DNA from: Xenophilus aerolatus
Lineage (GTDB): Bacteria; Pseudomonadota; Gammaproteobacteria; Burkholderiales; Burkholderiaceae_C
Direction of reading: 5' to 3'
Length of the DNA: 64,000 nucleotides
Assembly (NCBI GenBank): GCA_029968055.1
Contig: JASCNX010000001.1
Span: forward strand, 1,054,001-1,118,000
The notes under the pieces are model-generated. The model was given only the letters and a program-made list of their open reading frames with translations. It was not told the origin of the DNA and searched no databases. The first letter of the stretch is position 1; each line of letters opens with the position of its first letter. Below are positions 26,216-35,489 of the stretch, in pieces. The position numbers and the translations under genes are program-made.

Positions 26216-29200
26216 TCATTCATGGCGGCCCACCGGGGCCGCGGGCTGCGGCGCGAGGCCACCGCCGTGCCCGCCACCGGCGGCCGGCGCCGGATGGCTG
26301 GCGGACACGAAGTCATCGCCGTGCGGCACCTCGCCGTGCAGCTTGAGCGGCCGGTTGCCCGTGAGCCGGCGCAGCGCCACGTAGAACACCGGCGTGAGGA
26401 ACAGGCCGAAGGCCGTCACCCCGATCATTCCGGCGAACACCGCCACGCCCATGGCCGTGCGCATCTCGGCGCCGGCGCCCGTGGCCAGCACCAGGGGCAG
26501 CACGCCCATCACGAAGGCCAGCGAGGTCATCAGGATCGGGCGCAGCCGCAGGCGGCTGGCCTCGATCGCGGCCTGCACCGGCGTGCGGCCGGCGAACTCC
26601 AGCTCGCGGGCGAACTCCACGATCAGGATCGCGTTCTTCGCACTGAGCCCCACGAGCACGATCAACCCGATCTGGGTGAAGACGTTGTTGTCACCCCCCG
26701 AGATCCACACCCCCGTCATGGCGGCCAGCAGGCCCATGGGCACGATCAGGATGATCGACAACGGCAGCGTCAGGCTCTCGTACTGGGCAGCGAGCACCAG
26801 GAACACCAGCAGGATGGCCAGCGGGAACACGACCACCGCGGAGTTGCCGGCCAGGATTTCCTGGTAGGTCAGGTCGGTCCACTCGAAGCTCACGCCCTTG
26901 GGCAGCGTCTCGGCCGCGATGCGCTTGATCGCGTCCTGCGCCTGGCCCGACGAGAAGCCCGGCGCGGCGCCGCCGTTGATGTCGGCCGTCAGGTAGCCGT
27001 TGTAGCGCATGGCGCGCTCCGGGCCGAAGCTGGACTGCACCTTCAGCAGGGCCGACAGCGGGATCATCTCGCCCGACGAGGAGCGCACCTTGAGCATGCC
27101 GATGTCCTCGGCCCGCGCACGGTACGGCGCATCGGCCTGCACGCGCACGCTGTAGGTGCGGCCGAACTTGTTGAAGTCGTTCGCGTACAGGCTGCCCAGG
27201 TAGATCTGCATGGTGTCGAAGATGTCCGTCACCGGCACGCCGAGCTGGCGCGCCTTGGTGCGGTCGACGTCGGCGTACAGCTGCGGCACGTTGACCTGCC
27301 AGCTGGTGAACATGCCCGTGAGCTCCGGCGCCTGGTAGGCCTTGGCCATGAAGGCCTTCACTGCGGCGTCCATCTGGTCGTAGCCGACCGAGGCGCGGTC
27401 TTCCAGCTGCAGCTTGAAGCCGCCCGTCGTGCCCAGGCCCGCCACCGGCGGCGGCGGGAACATCACGATGAACGCGTCCTGGATGCCGGCGAAGGCCTGG
27501 TTGAGCTGGCCGGCCACGGCGCCGCCGGACTGGTCGGCGCGCTTGCGCTGATCGAAGGGCTTGAGCGTCGCAAAGACGATGCCCGAGTTCGAGCTGTTGG
27601 TGAAGCCGTTGATCGACAGGCCCGGGAAGGCGAGCGTCTCCTCGACGTTCGGGTTCTTCTTCATGATCTCGCCCATGCGGCGGATCACGTCGTCGGTGCG
27701 GTCGAGCGTGGCGCCGTCGGGCAGCTGCGCGAAGCCGATCAGGTACTGCTTGTCCTGCGTCGGCACGAAGCCGCTGGGCACGGCCTTGAAGAGCCCGAAG
27801 GTCACGCCCACCAGCGCGAGGTAGATCACGAACATGATCGTCTTGCGCGAGATGACGCTCCGCACGCCGCCGCTGTAGGCCTCGGAGCCGCGCTGGAACA
27901 CGCGGTTGAAGCCGCGGAACAGCCAGCCCAGCGCCTTGTCCATGCCGCGCGTGAGCGCGTCCTTGGGCGCATCGTGGCCGCGCAGCAGCAGGGCCGCGAG
28001 CGCCGGCGACAGCGTCAGCGAGTTGATGGCCGAGATCACCGTCGAGATGGCGATCGTGACCGCGAACTGGCGGTAGAACTGGCCCGTGAGCCCGCTGATG
28101 AAGGCCAGCGGCACAAACACCGCCACCAGCACCAGCGCGATCGCGATGATCGGGCCCGAGACCTCGCGCATGGCGCGGTAGGTGGCCTCACGCGGGGTCA
28201 GCCCGGCCTCGATATTGCGCTCCACGTTCTCGACCACCACGATCGCGTCGTCCACCACGATGCCGATGGCCAGCACCAGGCCGAAGAGCGACAGCGCGTT
28301 GATCGAGAAGCCCAGCAGGTGCAGCACCGCGAAGGTGCCGATCACCGACACCGGCACGGCCAGCAGCGGGATGATCGACGCGCGCCAGGTCTGCAGGAAC
28401 AGGATCACCACCAGCACCACCAGCATGATGGCCTCGAGCAGCGTGTGGATGACCGACTCGATCGATGCGCGCACGAACTGCGTCGGGTCGTAGGCGATCC
28501 GGTATTCCAGCCCCTCGGGCATGTTCTTGTTGAGCTCGACCATGGTCTTGCGCACGTTGGACGAGATGTCCAGCGCGTTCGAGCCCGGGGCCTGGAACAC
28601 GCCCATGCCCACTGCCGGGTTGTTGTTGAGCAGCGAGCGCAGCGAGTAGTCGGCCGCACCGAGTTCGATGCGCGACACGTCGCGCAGGCGCACGACCTGG
28701 CCGTCGGCACCGCTCTTGACGATGATGTCGCCGAACTCCTCCTCGGTCGTCAAGCGCCCCTGGGCGTTGACCGACAGCTGCACGTCGATGCCCGAGAGCC
28801 CCGGCGAGGCGCCGATCACGCCTGCCGCGGCCTGCACGTTCTGGCCGCGGATGGCCGCCACCACGTCGGCGGCCGAGAGCCCGCGCTGCGCGACCTTCTG
28901 CGGGTCGAGCCAGATGCGCATCGAGTAGTCGCCACCGCCGAAGACCTGGACCTGGCCCACGCCCTCGATGCGGGCGAGCTGGTCCTTCACGTTGAGCACC
29001 GCGTAGTTGCGCAGGTAGTCGATGCCGTAGCGCCCGTTGGGCGACACCAGGTGCACCACCATCGTGAGGTCGGGTGCGCTCTTGACCGTGGTCACGCCCA
29101 GTCGACGCACTTCCTCGGGCAGGCGCGGCTCGGCCTGCGAGACGCGGTTCTGCACCAGCTGCTGGGCCTTGTCGGGGTCGGTGCCCAGCCGGAAGGTGAC

Positions 29201-29479
29201 GGTGAGGGTCATCACGCCATCGGTCGTCGCCTGGCTGCCCATGTAGAGCATGCCCTCGACGCCGTTGATCTGCTCTTCGAGCGGCGTGGCCACCGTCTCG
29301 GCGATGACCTTCGGGTTGGCGCCCGGGTACTGGGCGCGCACCACCACCTGCGGCGGCGCGACCTCGGGGTATTCCGAGATCGGCAGCCCGCGCAGCGCGA
29401 TCAGGCCGGCGATCAGCATGAGCAGCGACAGCACGCCGGCAAAGATCGGCCGGTCGATGAAGAATTTGGAGAGGTTCAT
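26216..29479 (-). CDS. RND multidrug efflux pump, MexF/CeoB type (HAE1)
   Basis: A 1087-residue inner-membrane proton/drug antiporter with 12 TM helices and two large periplasmic loops. It starts MNLSKFFIDRPIFAGVLS. The TM4 proton-relay region GIVVDDAIVVVENVERN carries the conserved Asp pair. The sequence style (LPISEYPEVAPPQVVV, and a pore-domain GMGVFQAPGSNALD) is closest to MexF of Pseudomonas and CeoB/BpeF of Burkholderia, which export chloramphenicol, trimethoprim and fluoroquinolones. Specificity here is inferred. It lies between adaptor and outer-membrane factor genes. Confidence 0.95.
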   Translation of the reverse strand: MNLSKFFIDRPIFAGVLSLLMLIAGLIALRGLPISEYPEVAPPQVVVRAQYPGANPKVIAETVATPLEEQINGVEGMLYMGSQATTDGVMTLTVTFRLGTDPDKAQQLVQNRVSQAEPRLPEEVRRLGVTTVKSAPDLTMVVHLVSPNGRYGIDYLRNYAVLNVKDQLARIEGVGQVQVFGGGDYSMRIWLDPQKVAQRGLSAADVVAAIRGQNVQAAAGVIGASPGLSGIDVQLSVNAQGRLTTEEEFGDIIVKSGADGQVVRLRDVSRIELGAADYSLRSLLNNNPAVGMGVFQAPGSNALDISSNVRKTMVELNKNMPEGLEYRIAYDPTQFVRASIESVIHTLLEAIMLVVLVVILFLQTWRASIIPLLAVPVSVIGTFAVLHLLGFSINALSLFGLVLAIGIVVDDAIVVVENVERNIEAGLTPREATYRAMREVSGPIIAIALVLVAVFVPLAFISGLTGQFYRQFAVTIAISTVISAINSLTLSPALAALLLRGHDAPKDALTRGMDKALGWLFRGFNRVFQRGSEAYSGGVRSVISRKTIMFVIYLALVGVTFGLFKAVPSGFVPTQDKQYLIGFAQLPDGATLDRTDDVIRRMGEIMKKNPNVEETLAFPGLSINGFTNSSNSGIVFATLKPFDQRKRADQSGGAVAGQLNQAFAGIQDAFIVMFPPPPVAGLGTTGGFKLQLEDRASVGYDQMDAAVKAFMAKAYQAPELTGMFTSWQVNVPQLYADVDRTKARQLGVPVTDIFDTMQIYLGSLYANDFNKFGRTYSVRVQADAPYRARAEDIGMLKVRSSSGEMIPLSALLKVQSSFGPERAMRYNGYLTADINGGAAPGFSSGQAQDAIKRIAAETLPKGVSFEWTDLTYQEILAGNSAVVVFPLAILLVFLVLAAQYESLTLPLSIILIVPMGLLAAMTGVWISGGDNNVFTQIGLIVLVGLSAKNAILIVEFARELEFAGRTPVQAAIEASRLRLRPILMTSLAFVMGVLPLVLATGAGAEMRTAMGVAVFAGMIGVTAFGLFLTPVFYVALRRLTGNRPLKLHGEVPHGDDFVSASHPAPAAGGGHGGGLAPQPAAPVGRHE

Positions 29480-29510
29480 GACGAACTTTCAGCGAAGCGC
29501 TCGCGCGCGT

Positions 29511-30818
29511 TCAGGGGTTCGAGGCCAGCTTGCCGGCCTTGGCGCTGCCGCCTTGCGCCGTGGCGTCCATGGGCACGACCTTGGGATCGACCAGCACGCC
29601 GGGGCGCACGTGCTGCAGGCCGTTGACCACGATGCGCTCGCCCGGCTTCAGGCCGGTGGCCACCACGCGCAGGCCGTTGATGGGCGCGCCGAGCGTCACC
29701 TCGCGGTACTCGGCCTTGTTGTCGGCATTGACGACCATCACGAACTTCTTGTTCTGGTCGGTGCCCACGGCGCGTTCGGCCACCAGCAGCGCCTTGCTCT
29801 CCTGGGCCTGGCCCATGCGGATGCGGGCGAACTGGCCGGGGATGAGCGCGCCGTCCTTGTTCTCGAAGGTGGCGCGCACGCGCACCGTGCCGTTCTTGGC
29901 GTCGACCTGGTTGTCGATGAGCTGGAGCTTCCCTTCGAAAGGCGTGCCGTCCGTGGCGGCGGTGCCCATCTGCACGGGGATCTGGCCGATGAGCGAACGG
30001 GCGCTCGCGCCGCCGGGCATGTCGCGCAGGGCGCGGCCGATGACCTGTTCGTCGGCATCGAAGCTGGCGTAGATCGGGCTCACCGACACCAGCGTGGTCA
30101 GCACCGGCGCACCGGGGCCGGCCGCGACCAGGTTGCCCACCGTGACTTCCAGCTTGCCGATGCGGCCCGCCACCGGCGCGCGCACCTGCGTGTACGACAG
30201 GTTGAGCTTCGCGCTCTGCAGCGAGGCCTGGGCCGCGCGCAGGTTGGCGTCGGCCTCGTTGCCGGCGTTCAGGCGCTCGTCCAGCTCGCGCTGGGCGATG
30301 GCCTGCTCGGCATACAGGCGGCGGGCACGTTCCTGTTCGCTGCGGGTGTAGGCCGCGCGCGCCTTGGCCGACGCGACCTGCGCCTCGGCGCGGTCCACCT
30401 CGGCCTTGTAGGGCGCCGGGTCGATGGTCACGAGCAGGTCGCCCTGCTTCACCAGCGTACCCTCGCGGAAGTGCACGCTCTGCACGGCGCCGGCGACGCG
30501 CGAGCGCACGTCGACGCGCTCCACCGCTTCCAGCCGGCCCGAGAACTCGTCCCAGGCGTTGACCTGCGTCTCGGTCACGGTCGCGACCGACACCGGCGTG
30601 GCCTGCGGCTGGTTCTGCGCCGGCGGGTTGCTGGCCTCGGCCTTGAAGCTGTGCATGCCGAAGACCCCTGCGGCGACGGCCAGCACGGCCGTGACGCCGG
30701 TGACGGTGGGCCACACGCTGCGGCGTGCGAATGAGGCCCGGGCGTTGGTTTCAGGGGTGGATGGCGCCCCGGCACCTTGGGAGCGGTCGGGCGTGTTGTT
30801 GTTGGTCGGGTTCGACAT
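29511..30818 (-). CDS. RND efflux periplasmic adaptor, MexE/CeoA type
   Basis: A 435-residue membrane-fusion protein. An N-terminal anchor (about 37-55) is followed by the biotinyl-lipoyl halves (VDVRSRVAGAVQSVHFREGT and YTQVRAPVAGRIGKLEV), a coiled-coil hairpin (about 130-200) and the beta-barrel domain. No lipobox Cys is seen, so it is anchored by its signal segment. The long Asn/Thr/Pro-rich cytoplasmic N terminus (about 35 residues) is somewhat unusual. It is 31 bases upstream of the pump gene. The 30819-31041 gap upstream holds no gene I can support. Confidence 0.92.
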   Translation of the reverse strand: MSNPTNNNTPDRSQGAGAPSTPETNARASFARRSVWPTVTGVTAVLAVAAGVFGMHSFKAEASNPPAQNQPQATPVSVATVTETQVNAWDEFSGRLEAVERVDVRSRVAGAVQSVHFREGTLVKQGDLLVTIDPAPYKAEVDRAEAQVASAKARAAYTRSEQERARRLYAEQAIAQRELDERLNAGNEADANLRAAQASLQSAKLNLSYTQVRAPVAGRIGKLEVTVGNLVAAGPGAPVLTTLVSVSPIYASFDADEQVIGRALRDMPGGASARSLIGQIPVQMGTAATDGTPFEGKLQLIDNQVDAKNGTVRVRATFENKDGALIPGQFARIRMGQAQESKALLVAERAVGTDQNKKFVMVVNADNKAEYREVTLGAPINGLRVVATGLKPGERIVVNGLQHVRPGVLVDPKVVPMDATAQGGSAKAGKLASNP

Positions 30819-31041
30819 GGTTCGTCCTTGTGGGTACTCGGGGATGCAACAACCCTCCGGGCGCGTGTGGCGCCCGTGGGAACGGATCGATTCGGGTTCG
30901 TCGCCAGCGCGCCGGCTCGGGGCGCACGGGCCCCGTCGGCGTTCTTCAGGCGAAAACTCCCTCCGGACGGCGGTCTCCGCGCCGTCTCGTGCCTTGTTGT
31001 GATGGGGGTCCGGCCCCTAGCGGGAAGCCGTGCCGCAGCGC

Positions 31042-31914
31042 CTAGTGAGGCGGTGGCGTCGCGGCCTGGAAGAAGGCGCGGAACTGCTCTTCCACGCTCT
31101 GCTCGCAGGTCGAACAGGCATTGCTGTCGGGTTCGTACAGCGCTTCGGGCCAGTTGGATGCGCCGGGCAGCACCTGGCTGGTCACCGGGATGCCGGCATC
31201 GCTCAGGCGCTTGGCATAGGCCAGCGCCTCGTCGCGCATCGGGTCGTCCTGCCCCACCAGCACCAACGTCGGTGCGATGTCGGCCAGCCGAAGCGACGAG
31301 CCGGGCACCGCGTAAGGGTGCAGGGCATCCATCGGCCGGTGCAGGTACTTTTGCCAGCCCTCGGCCCACTTGCAACTCACCGTCGCTTCCGCGCAGCTCG
31401 CCTCGCGCAGCGATGCGGTGCCGGCACAGGGGTCGAGCATCGGCGACAGCAGCACCTGGCCCGCGAGGGGCGGGTGCGCGCGGTCACGGGCCACCAGGGC
31501 CACGGCCGCTGCCAGGTTGCCGCCAGCCTCTTCGCCCGCCAGGAAGATGCGCGCGCCCTTGCCGACCAGCTTGGTGCGCTGCTTGTAGAGCCACTCCAGC
31601 ACCGCGTAGCCCACCTCGATGGGCTTGGGAAACGGAAACTCGGGCGCCAGCGGATAGGCCAGCGAGACCACGAAGGCGCCGGCACGCGCCAGCAGCCGGC
31701 CCACGGTCCGGCCGTTGTCGAGGTCGCCGCACACGAAGGTGCCACCGTGGAAGTGCAGCACCACCGGCTGGCCCGCGCCGCCGGCCTTCTCGCCGTAAGT
31801 GCGGGCGTCGACGCCCTCGCCCTGCGGCAGCTCGATGCGGATGTCCTTCTCGGCCACGGCACGCCCGGCCGGGGCTTGGGCCACTGGCTGCTGCGGGGTG
31901 GGACGGGATGACAT
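31042..31914 (-). CDS. Alpha/beta-hydrolase-like protein (LlpE position) lacking catalytic Ser and His
   Basis: A 290-residue protein of the hormone-sensitive-lipase-like alpha/beta-hydrolase family. The oxyanion motif HFHGGTF (54-60) is kept. The nucleophile elbow, normally GDSAGG, reads GEEAGG (127-132), so Glu129 replaces the serine. The acid motif DDPMRDEA (223-230) is kept, but the expected histidine near 253 lies in LPGASNW and is absent. Gene order regulator-hydrolase-adaptor-pump-channel matches llpE-ceoAB-opcM/bpeEF-oprC of Burkholderia. It is probably not an active esterase and may be a binding or regulatory protein. The start ATG 31914 is chosen for proximity to the fold. Confidence 0.8.
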   Translation of the reverse strand: MSSRPTPQQPVAQAPAGRAVAEKDIRIELPQGEGVDARTYGEKAGGAGQPVVLHFHGGTFVCGDLDNGRTVGRLLARAGAFVVSLAYPLAPEFPFPKPIEVGYAVLEWLYKQRTKLVGKGARIFLAGEEAGGNLAAAVALVARDRAHPPLAGQVLLSPMLDPCAGTASLREASCAEATVSCKWAEGWQKYLHRPMDALHPYAVPGSSLRLADIAPTLVLVGQDDPMRDEALAYAKRLSDAGIPVTSQVLPGASNWPEALYEPDSNACSTCEQSVEEQFRAFFQAATPPPH

Positions 31915-32003
31915 GGGGCGGACCTTCCGGATCAACGATGGATGAAATATAAGGGTCGCCGGCAACGCATGAAACCGGCTCGCGCGCCCCACTCTGTTTC
32001 CCG

Positions 32004-32019
32004 CACGATAACAATCGTG
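32004..32019. promoter_or_regulatory. Candidate LysR-type operator
   Basis: A perfect inverted repeat CACGAT-AACA-ATCGTG lies midway in the 215-base intergenic region between the hydrolase-like gene and the divergent LysR regulator. LysR proteins commonly bind a T-N11-A dyad between the genes they control. The site is a candidate only; binding is inferred from position and symmetry. Confidence 0.4.
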
Positions 32020-32129
32020 GCGTTTCCAGGCCCCAGAATCCGACCCCTTCCCCGGAACAGGTCATTGCGCATCCAGAAGAATGCGCGCTCGCGAGCGCCT
32101 GCGACGTCAGCAACCATCCCTTTGCACCT

Positions 32130-33047
32130 ATGGACCAGATCCAAGCCATGCGCGTGTTCGTGCGGGTCGTCGAGGCCGGCAACTTCACCCGCGCCGCCGA
32201 TTCGCTCGACCTGCCCAAGGGCACCGTCACCAAGCAGATCCAGGCCCTGGAGGCCCGGCTGCACGTGAAGCTGCTCAACCGCACGACGCGGCGCGTCACG
32301 GTCACGCCCGACGGCGCTGCCTACTTCGAGCGCGCGGCGCGCCTGCTGAACGATTTCGACGAGCTCGAGGCCAGCATGGCGAACGCACAGGCGGCGCCCA
32401 CCGGCCGGCTGCGCATCGACGTGGGCACCTCGACCGCGCGCCTGGTGGTCATCCCGGCGCTGGCGTCCTTCTGCGACAAGTACCCCGACATCCAGGTCGA
32501 CCTGGGGGTGAGCGACCGGCCGGTGGACCTGATCAGCGACAACGTCGACGTGGTGATCCGTGCCGGCGACATCACCGACCAGTCGCTGGTGGCCCGGCGC
32601 ATCGGCAACCTGCCCTTCATCACCGTGGCCTCGCACGGCTACCTGAAGAAGTACGGCACGCCGGCCCACCCGCGCGAACTGGAGCGCGGCCGCCACCACG
32701 TGGTGAACTTCTTCGCCGGCAACACGCGGCGCATCTACCCGCTGGAATTCAACAAGGGCGGAGAAACCGTCGAGATCGGCGGCCCCTACCGCGTGTCGGT
32801 GAACGAGAGCAACGCCCACACCACCGCGGTGCTGGCCGGTTTCGGCGTGTCGCAGATGGTGAGCTTCATCGCCGCGCCCTACCTGGCCAGCGGCGACCTG
32901 GTGCAGCTCATGCCCGAGTGGACGCGCGACTCGCTGCCGGTGCACGTGGTCTACCCGCCGAACCGGCACCTCAGCGCCAAGGTCCGGGCCTTCGTGGACT
33001 GGGCGGCTGAGGTATTTGCCCGCGATCCGCAGCTTGCTCGCGCCTGA
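32130..33047 (+). CDS. LysR-family regulator of the efflux operon
   Basis: A 305-residue LysR-type regulator: N-terminal winged HTH (MDQIQAMRVFVRVVEAGNFTR context; LPKGTVTKQIQALEARL as recognition region) and a periplasmic-binding-like effector domain (about 90-300). It is divergent from the hydrolase/MexEF-like operon, the position of MexT, CeoR and BpeT, so control of that operon is likely. The effector is unknown; salicylate-like aromatics induce the Burkholderia counterpart (family knowledge). Confidence 0.9.
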   Translation: MDQIQAMRVFVRVVEAGNFTRAADSLDLPKGTVTKQIQALEARLHVKLLNRTTRRVTVTPDGAAYFERAARLLNDFDELEASMANAQAAPTGRLRIDVGTSTARLVVIPALASFCDKYPDIQVDLGVSDRPVDLISDNVDVVIRAGDITDQSLVARRIGNLPFITVASHGYLKKYGTPAHPRELERGRHHVVNFFAGNTRRIYPLEFNKGGETVEIGGPYRVSVNESNAHTTAVLAGFGVSQMVSFIAAPYLASGDLVQLMPEWTRDSLPVHVVYPPNRHLSAKVRAFVDWAAEVFARDPQLARA

Positions 33048-33125
33048 GGTGCCCTGAATAGCGAACCTTCAGGTTACATTCCGCCCCCAGCGGGCCGCTT
33101 CGGGCCCGGCCAATCGGGGCCCTTG

Positions 33126-33482
33126 ATGAATCACGTGATGCGCGCCTGGACGTTCTGGATCCGCGCCGAACTCCGCGACGAATGCCGGGAACACCTGGAG
33201 AACACCAAGCTCCCCGAACTGCGTGCGGTGCCCGGCAACCTGCGCACGGCCGCCATCTTCCGCGACCTGGGCGACGGTACGACCGAGGTCGTCGTCGCGT
33301 CGCTCTGGGATTCGCTGGACAGCATCAAGGCCTTCGCAGGAGCCGACTACCTCAAGCCCACCATCGAGCCGGGCGACAAGGGCAAGCTGCTCGACCGCGA
33401 CGTGATCGTGCGCCACTACAGCATCGACGCGATGGATGCCGACGTGTTCGAGCGTGCGCTGGCGGCGCCGCTGCCGCTCTAG
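33126..33482 (+). CDS. Antibiotic-biosynthesis-monooxygenase (ABM)-like protein
   Basis: A 118-residue protein with the ferredoxin-like dimeric barrel pattern of ABM proteins: AWTFWIRAELRDECREHLEN, then PGNLRTAAIFRDLGDGTTEV, ASLWDSLDSIKAFAG and RHYSID. ATG 33126 is used; a TTG lies immediately before it. No catalytic residues can be assigned. Its TAG stop lies in a CTAG shared with the stop of the convergent cobalamin gene at 33479. Confidence 0.6.
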   Translation: MNHVMRAWTFWIRAELRDECREHLENTKLPELRAVPGNLRTAAIFRDLGDGTTEVVVASLWDSLDSIKAFAGADYLKPTIEPGDKGKLLDRDVIVRHYSIDAMDADVFERALAAPLPL

Positions 33483-34513
33483 GCGCCCGCCCTGCGCCCG
33501 CGCAGGGCACGCCACGCCGCTGCCAGGGCATCCTGGCTGGCCGGCGGCAGAACGCCGACCCGCACGCATCCCGCCAGGCCGAAGGAAGCGCAGTCGCGCA
33601 GCTTGATGCCCGCAGCGCGCAGGTGCTCCAGCCCGGCGTCCATCGGCACATCGGCCGGCCAGCGCGCACAGAAGAAATTGGCGACGCTGGGCATCGGCAC
33701 CCAGCCGAGCGAGGCGCACAGCGCCTCCTGGCGGCGCTTCCACGCCGACAGCACCGGGAGGCAGGCCGCGAGCCAGTCGCGCGCCGGCGCCTCGGTCCAT
33801 GCCTGGAGCATGGCCACCGCGTGGGCGCCGAGCGGCCAGGACGGCGCCAGGGCCTGCACGCGCGCCAGCAGGGCCAGCGACGCGTCGCGGGGCGCGATCG
33901 CATAGCCGCCGCGCACGCCCGTCAGGCCCAGCGCCTTGTTGGGTGAGCACAGCTGCCACACGCGCGCCAGTCGATCGGGGCCCAGGCTTGCGGCCGACGA
34001 CCGGTCCAGGCGCAGCGGCGCATAGGCCCGGTCGAGCACGAAGGGCCGATCGGCCGTCCAGGCATCGACCTGCGCTGCCAGGCCGGGGTCGTCCTGGCCG
34101 AGCGGCGTCGACGGCTCGCAGCCCCAGGCGAGGCACACCGCCGGCTCGGGGGCGGCCAACTCGGCCACCTGGACGGCCAAGCCGCGCGCCCTCGCGGCGC
34201 GGGCGTAGTCGCCGTAGGCCAGCGCAGGCACCCACACGGCTCCTGGACCCTCGGCAGCTGCCGCCGCCGTGATCCGCACGATGAACTCGCTGGCGCTGGC
34301 GGCCACGACCACCCGCTCGCGGCCCACGCCGTGGAAGGCCGCGAGCCGTTCGCGCAACGCCGTGTACTGCGGATCGGGATAGCGGCTGGCATCCGCGGCA
34401 CGCACCCCCTCCAGCACCGGCGGGCAGGGCCCGCAGGCGTTGGCATTGGTCGAGAAGTCGTGCGCCGGAGTGCCCCGCGCGTCCGGCCCGCCGTGCATGC
34501 CGAGGTCTGTCAT
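33479..34513 (-). CDS. cobD: Threonine-phosphate decarboxylase-like PLP enzyme (CobC/CobD)
   Basis: A 344-residue class II aminotransferase-fold protein. The opening HDFSTNANACGPCPPVLE and the Schiff-base lysine in CSPNKALGLTGVRGG are typical of the cobalamin CobC/CobD family, which provides (R)-1-amino-2-propanol phosphate by decarboxylating threonine phosphate. The start lies five bases after the cbiB stop, so it is in the same operon. CobC and CobD are naming variants between organisms. Confidence 0.85.
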   Translation of the reverse strand: MTDLGMHGGPDARGTPAHDFSTNANACGPCPPVLEGVRAADASRYPDPQYTALRERLAAFHGVGRERVVVAASASEFIVRITAAAAAEGPGAVWVPALAYGDYARAARARGLAVQVAELAAPEPAVCLAWGCEPSTPLGQDDPGLAAQVDAWTADRPFVLDRAYAPLRLDRSSAASLGPDRLARVWQLCSPNKALGLTGVRGGYAIAPRDASLALLARVQALAPSWPLGAHAVAMLQAWTEAPARDWLAACLPVLSAWKRRQEALCASLGWVPMPSVANFFCARWPADVPMDAGLEHLRAAGIKLRDCASFGLAGCVRVGVLPPASQDALAAAWRALRGRRAGA

Positions 34514-34517
34514 GCCG

Positions 34518-35489
34518 TCACCCGATGCGCAGGACGCCGAGTCCTTGCACCGCGGCGAGGGCGGCCGTGCCCGACACCGCGGCGGCCAGCACCGCGCGGC
34601 CGCCCAGTCGCGCGCATCGATGCACGTCCACCGACGATGGCGCCCGGCCAGCCGCGTGCAAGGTGTAGACGCCCGGCTTGCGCAGCCGCACGCCCAGCAC
34701 CAGCGCCATCGCCGCCATCGGCCAGCCGCTGTTGGGCGACGGGGTACGCGCCGCCTCGGCCGCCAGACCCGCTGGCCAACGCCACGCGGCCAGGGCGATC
34801 AGCAGCGCACTGAGCCGGGCCGGCATCCACGACAGCACATCGTCCACCCGCGCCGCCCACTTGCCTGCCCAGGCCCAGCGACGGCCGCCGCGCTCGCCGG
34901 GGTAGCCCCACATCGCATCGGCGGTGTTCGCGAACCGGTAGAGCGCCGCCCCCGGCAGGCCGAAGAACACGAACCAGAACAGCGGCGCCACCACCGAGTC
35001 GTTGAGGTTCTCGGCCAGCGATTCGATCGCGCTCTCGCGCACCGCATCGGCGTCGAGCACCTGCGTATCGCGGCTCACCAGATGCGCCAGTCGCGCCCGG
35101 CCGGCTTCGAGCGACTGTGCCAACGCCACCTCCACCGCCAGCACCTCGTCGCGCAGCATGCGGCAGGCCAGAAGCGGCTTGAGCGCCAGCGCCAGCGTGA
35201 GCGCCGCCACCGGCCACGGCAGGTGGCGCAACACATGCCACTGCACCACCCACGCCACGGCGACCACGACGGCTGCGCCCGCCCACCAGGCGAGCATTCC
35301 CAGGACGAAGGGTTTGAAAACTGCAGGCCGGGGCGCTTCGGCCGATGGCGCGATCCGCTCGCCGGCCCAACCGAGCCAGGCGCCCATCCACACGACCGGG
35401 TGCCAGCGCGCAGGCGGTTCGCCGAGCCACCGGTCGATCGCCAGCGCGAGCCACAGCGCACCGATGGCGACGAGGGAGCCCGACGCCAT
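34518..35489 (-). CDS. cbiB: Adenosylcobinamide-phosphate synthase
   Basis: A 323-residue membrane protein (CbiB, also called CobD) that attaches aminopropanol (phosphate) to adenosylcobyric acid. Family signatures: WLGEPPARWHPVVWMGAWLG (about 22-41), then ESAIESLAENLNDSVVAPLFW and RFANTADAMWGY. About five TM helices. The ATG overlaps the cobO TGA by one base (TGATG), so translation is coupled. Confidence 0.93.
   Translation of the reverse strand: MASGSLVAIGALWLALAIDRWLGEPPARWHPVVWMGAWLGWAGERIAPSAEAPRPAVFKPFVLGMLAWWAGAAVVVAVAWVVQWHVLRHLPWPVAALTLALALKPLLACRMLRDEVLAVEVALAQSLEAGRARLAHLVSRDTQVLDADAVRESAIESLAENLNDSVVAPLFWFVFFGLPGAALYRFANTADAMWGYPGERGGRRWAWAGKWAARVDDVLSWMPARLSALLIALAAWRWPAGLAAEAARTPSPNSGWPMAAMALVLGVRLRKPGVYTLHAAGRAPSSVDVHRCARLGGRAVLAAAVSGTAALAAVQGLGVLRIG

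Noticed and set aside
26135-29626. Long open frame opposite the RND pump (over 1100 codons)
   Set aside because: Antisense shadow of a strongly conserved pump gene; His/Arg-rich translation without domains.
30819-31041. Possible small gene between the adaptor and hydrolase-like genes
   Set aside because: Open frames there lack a plausible start with a ribosome-binding site and any family likeness; the segment is probably leader sequence.
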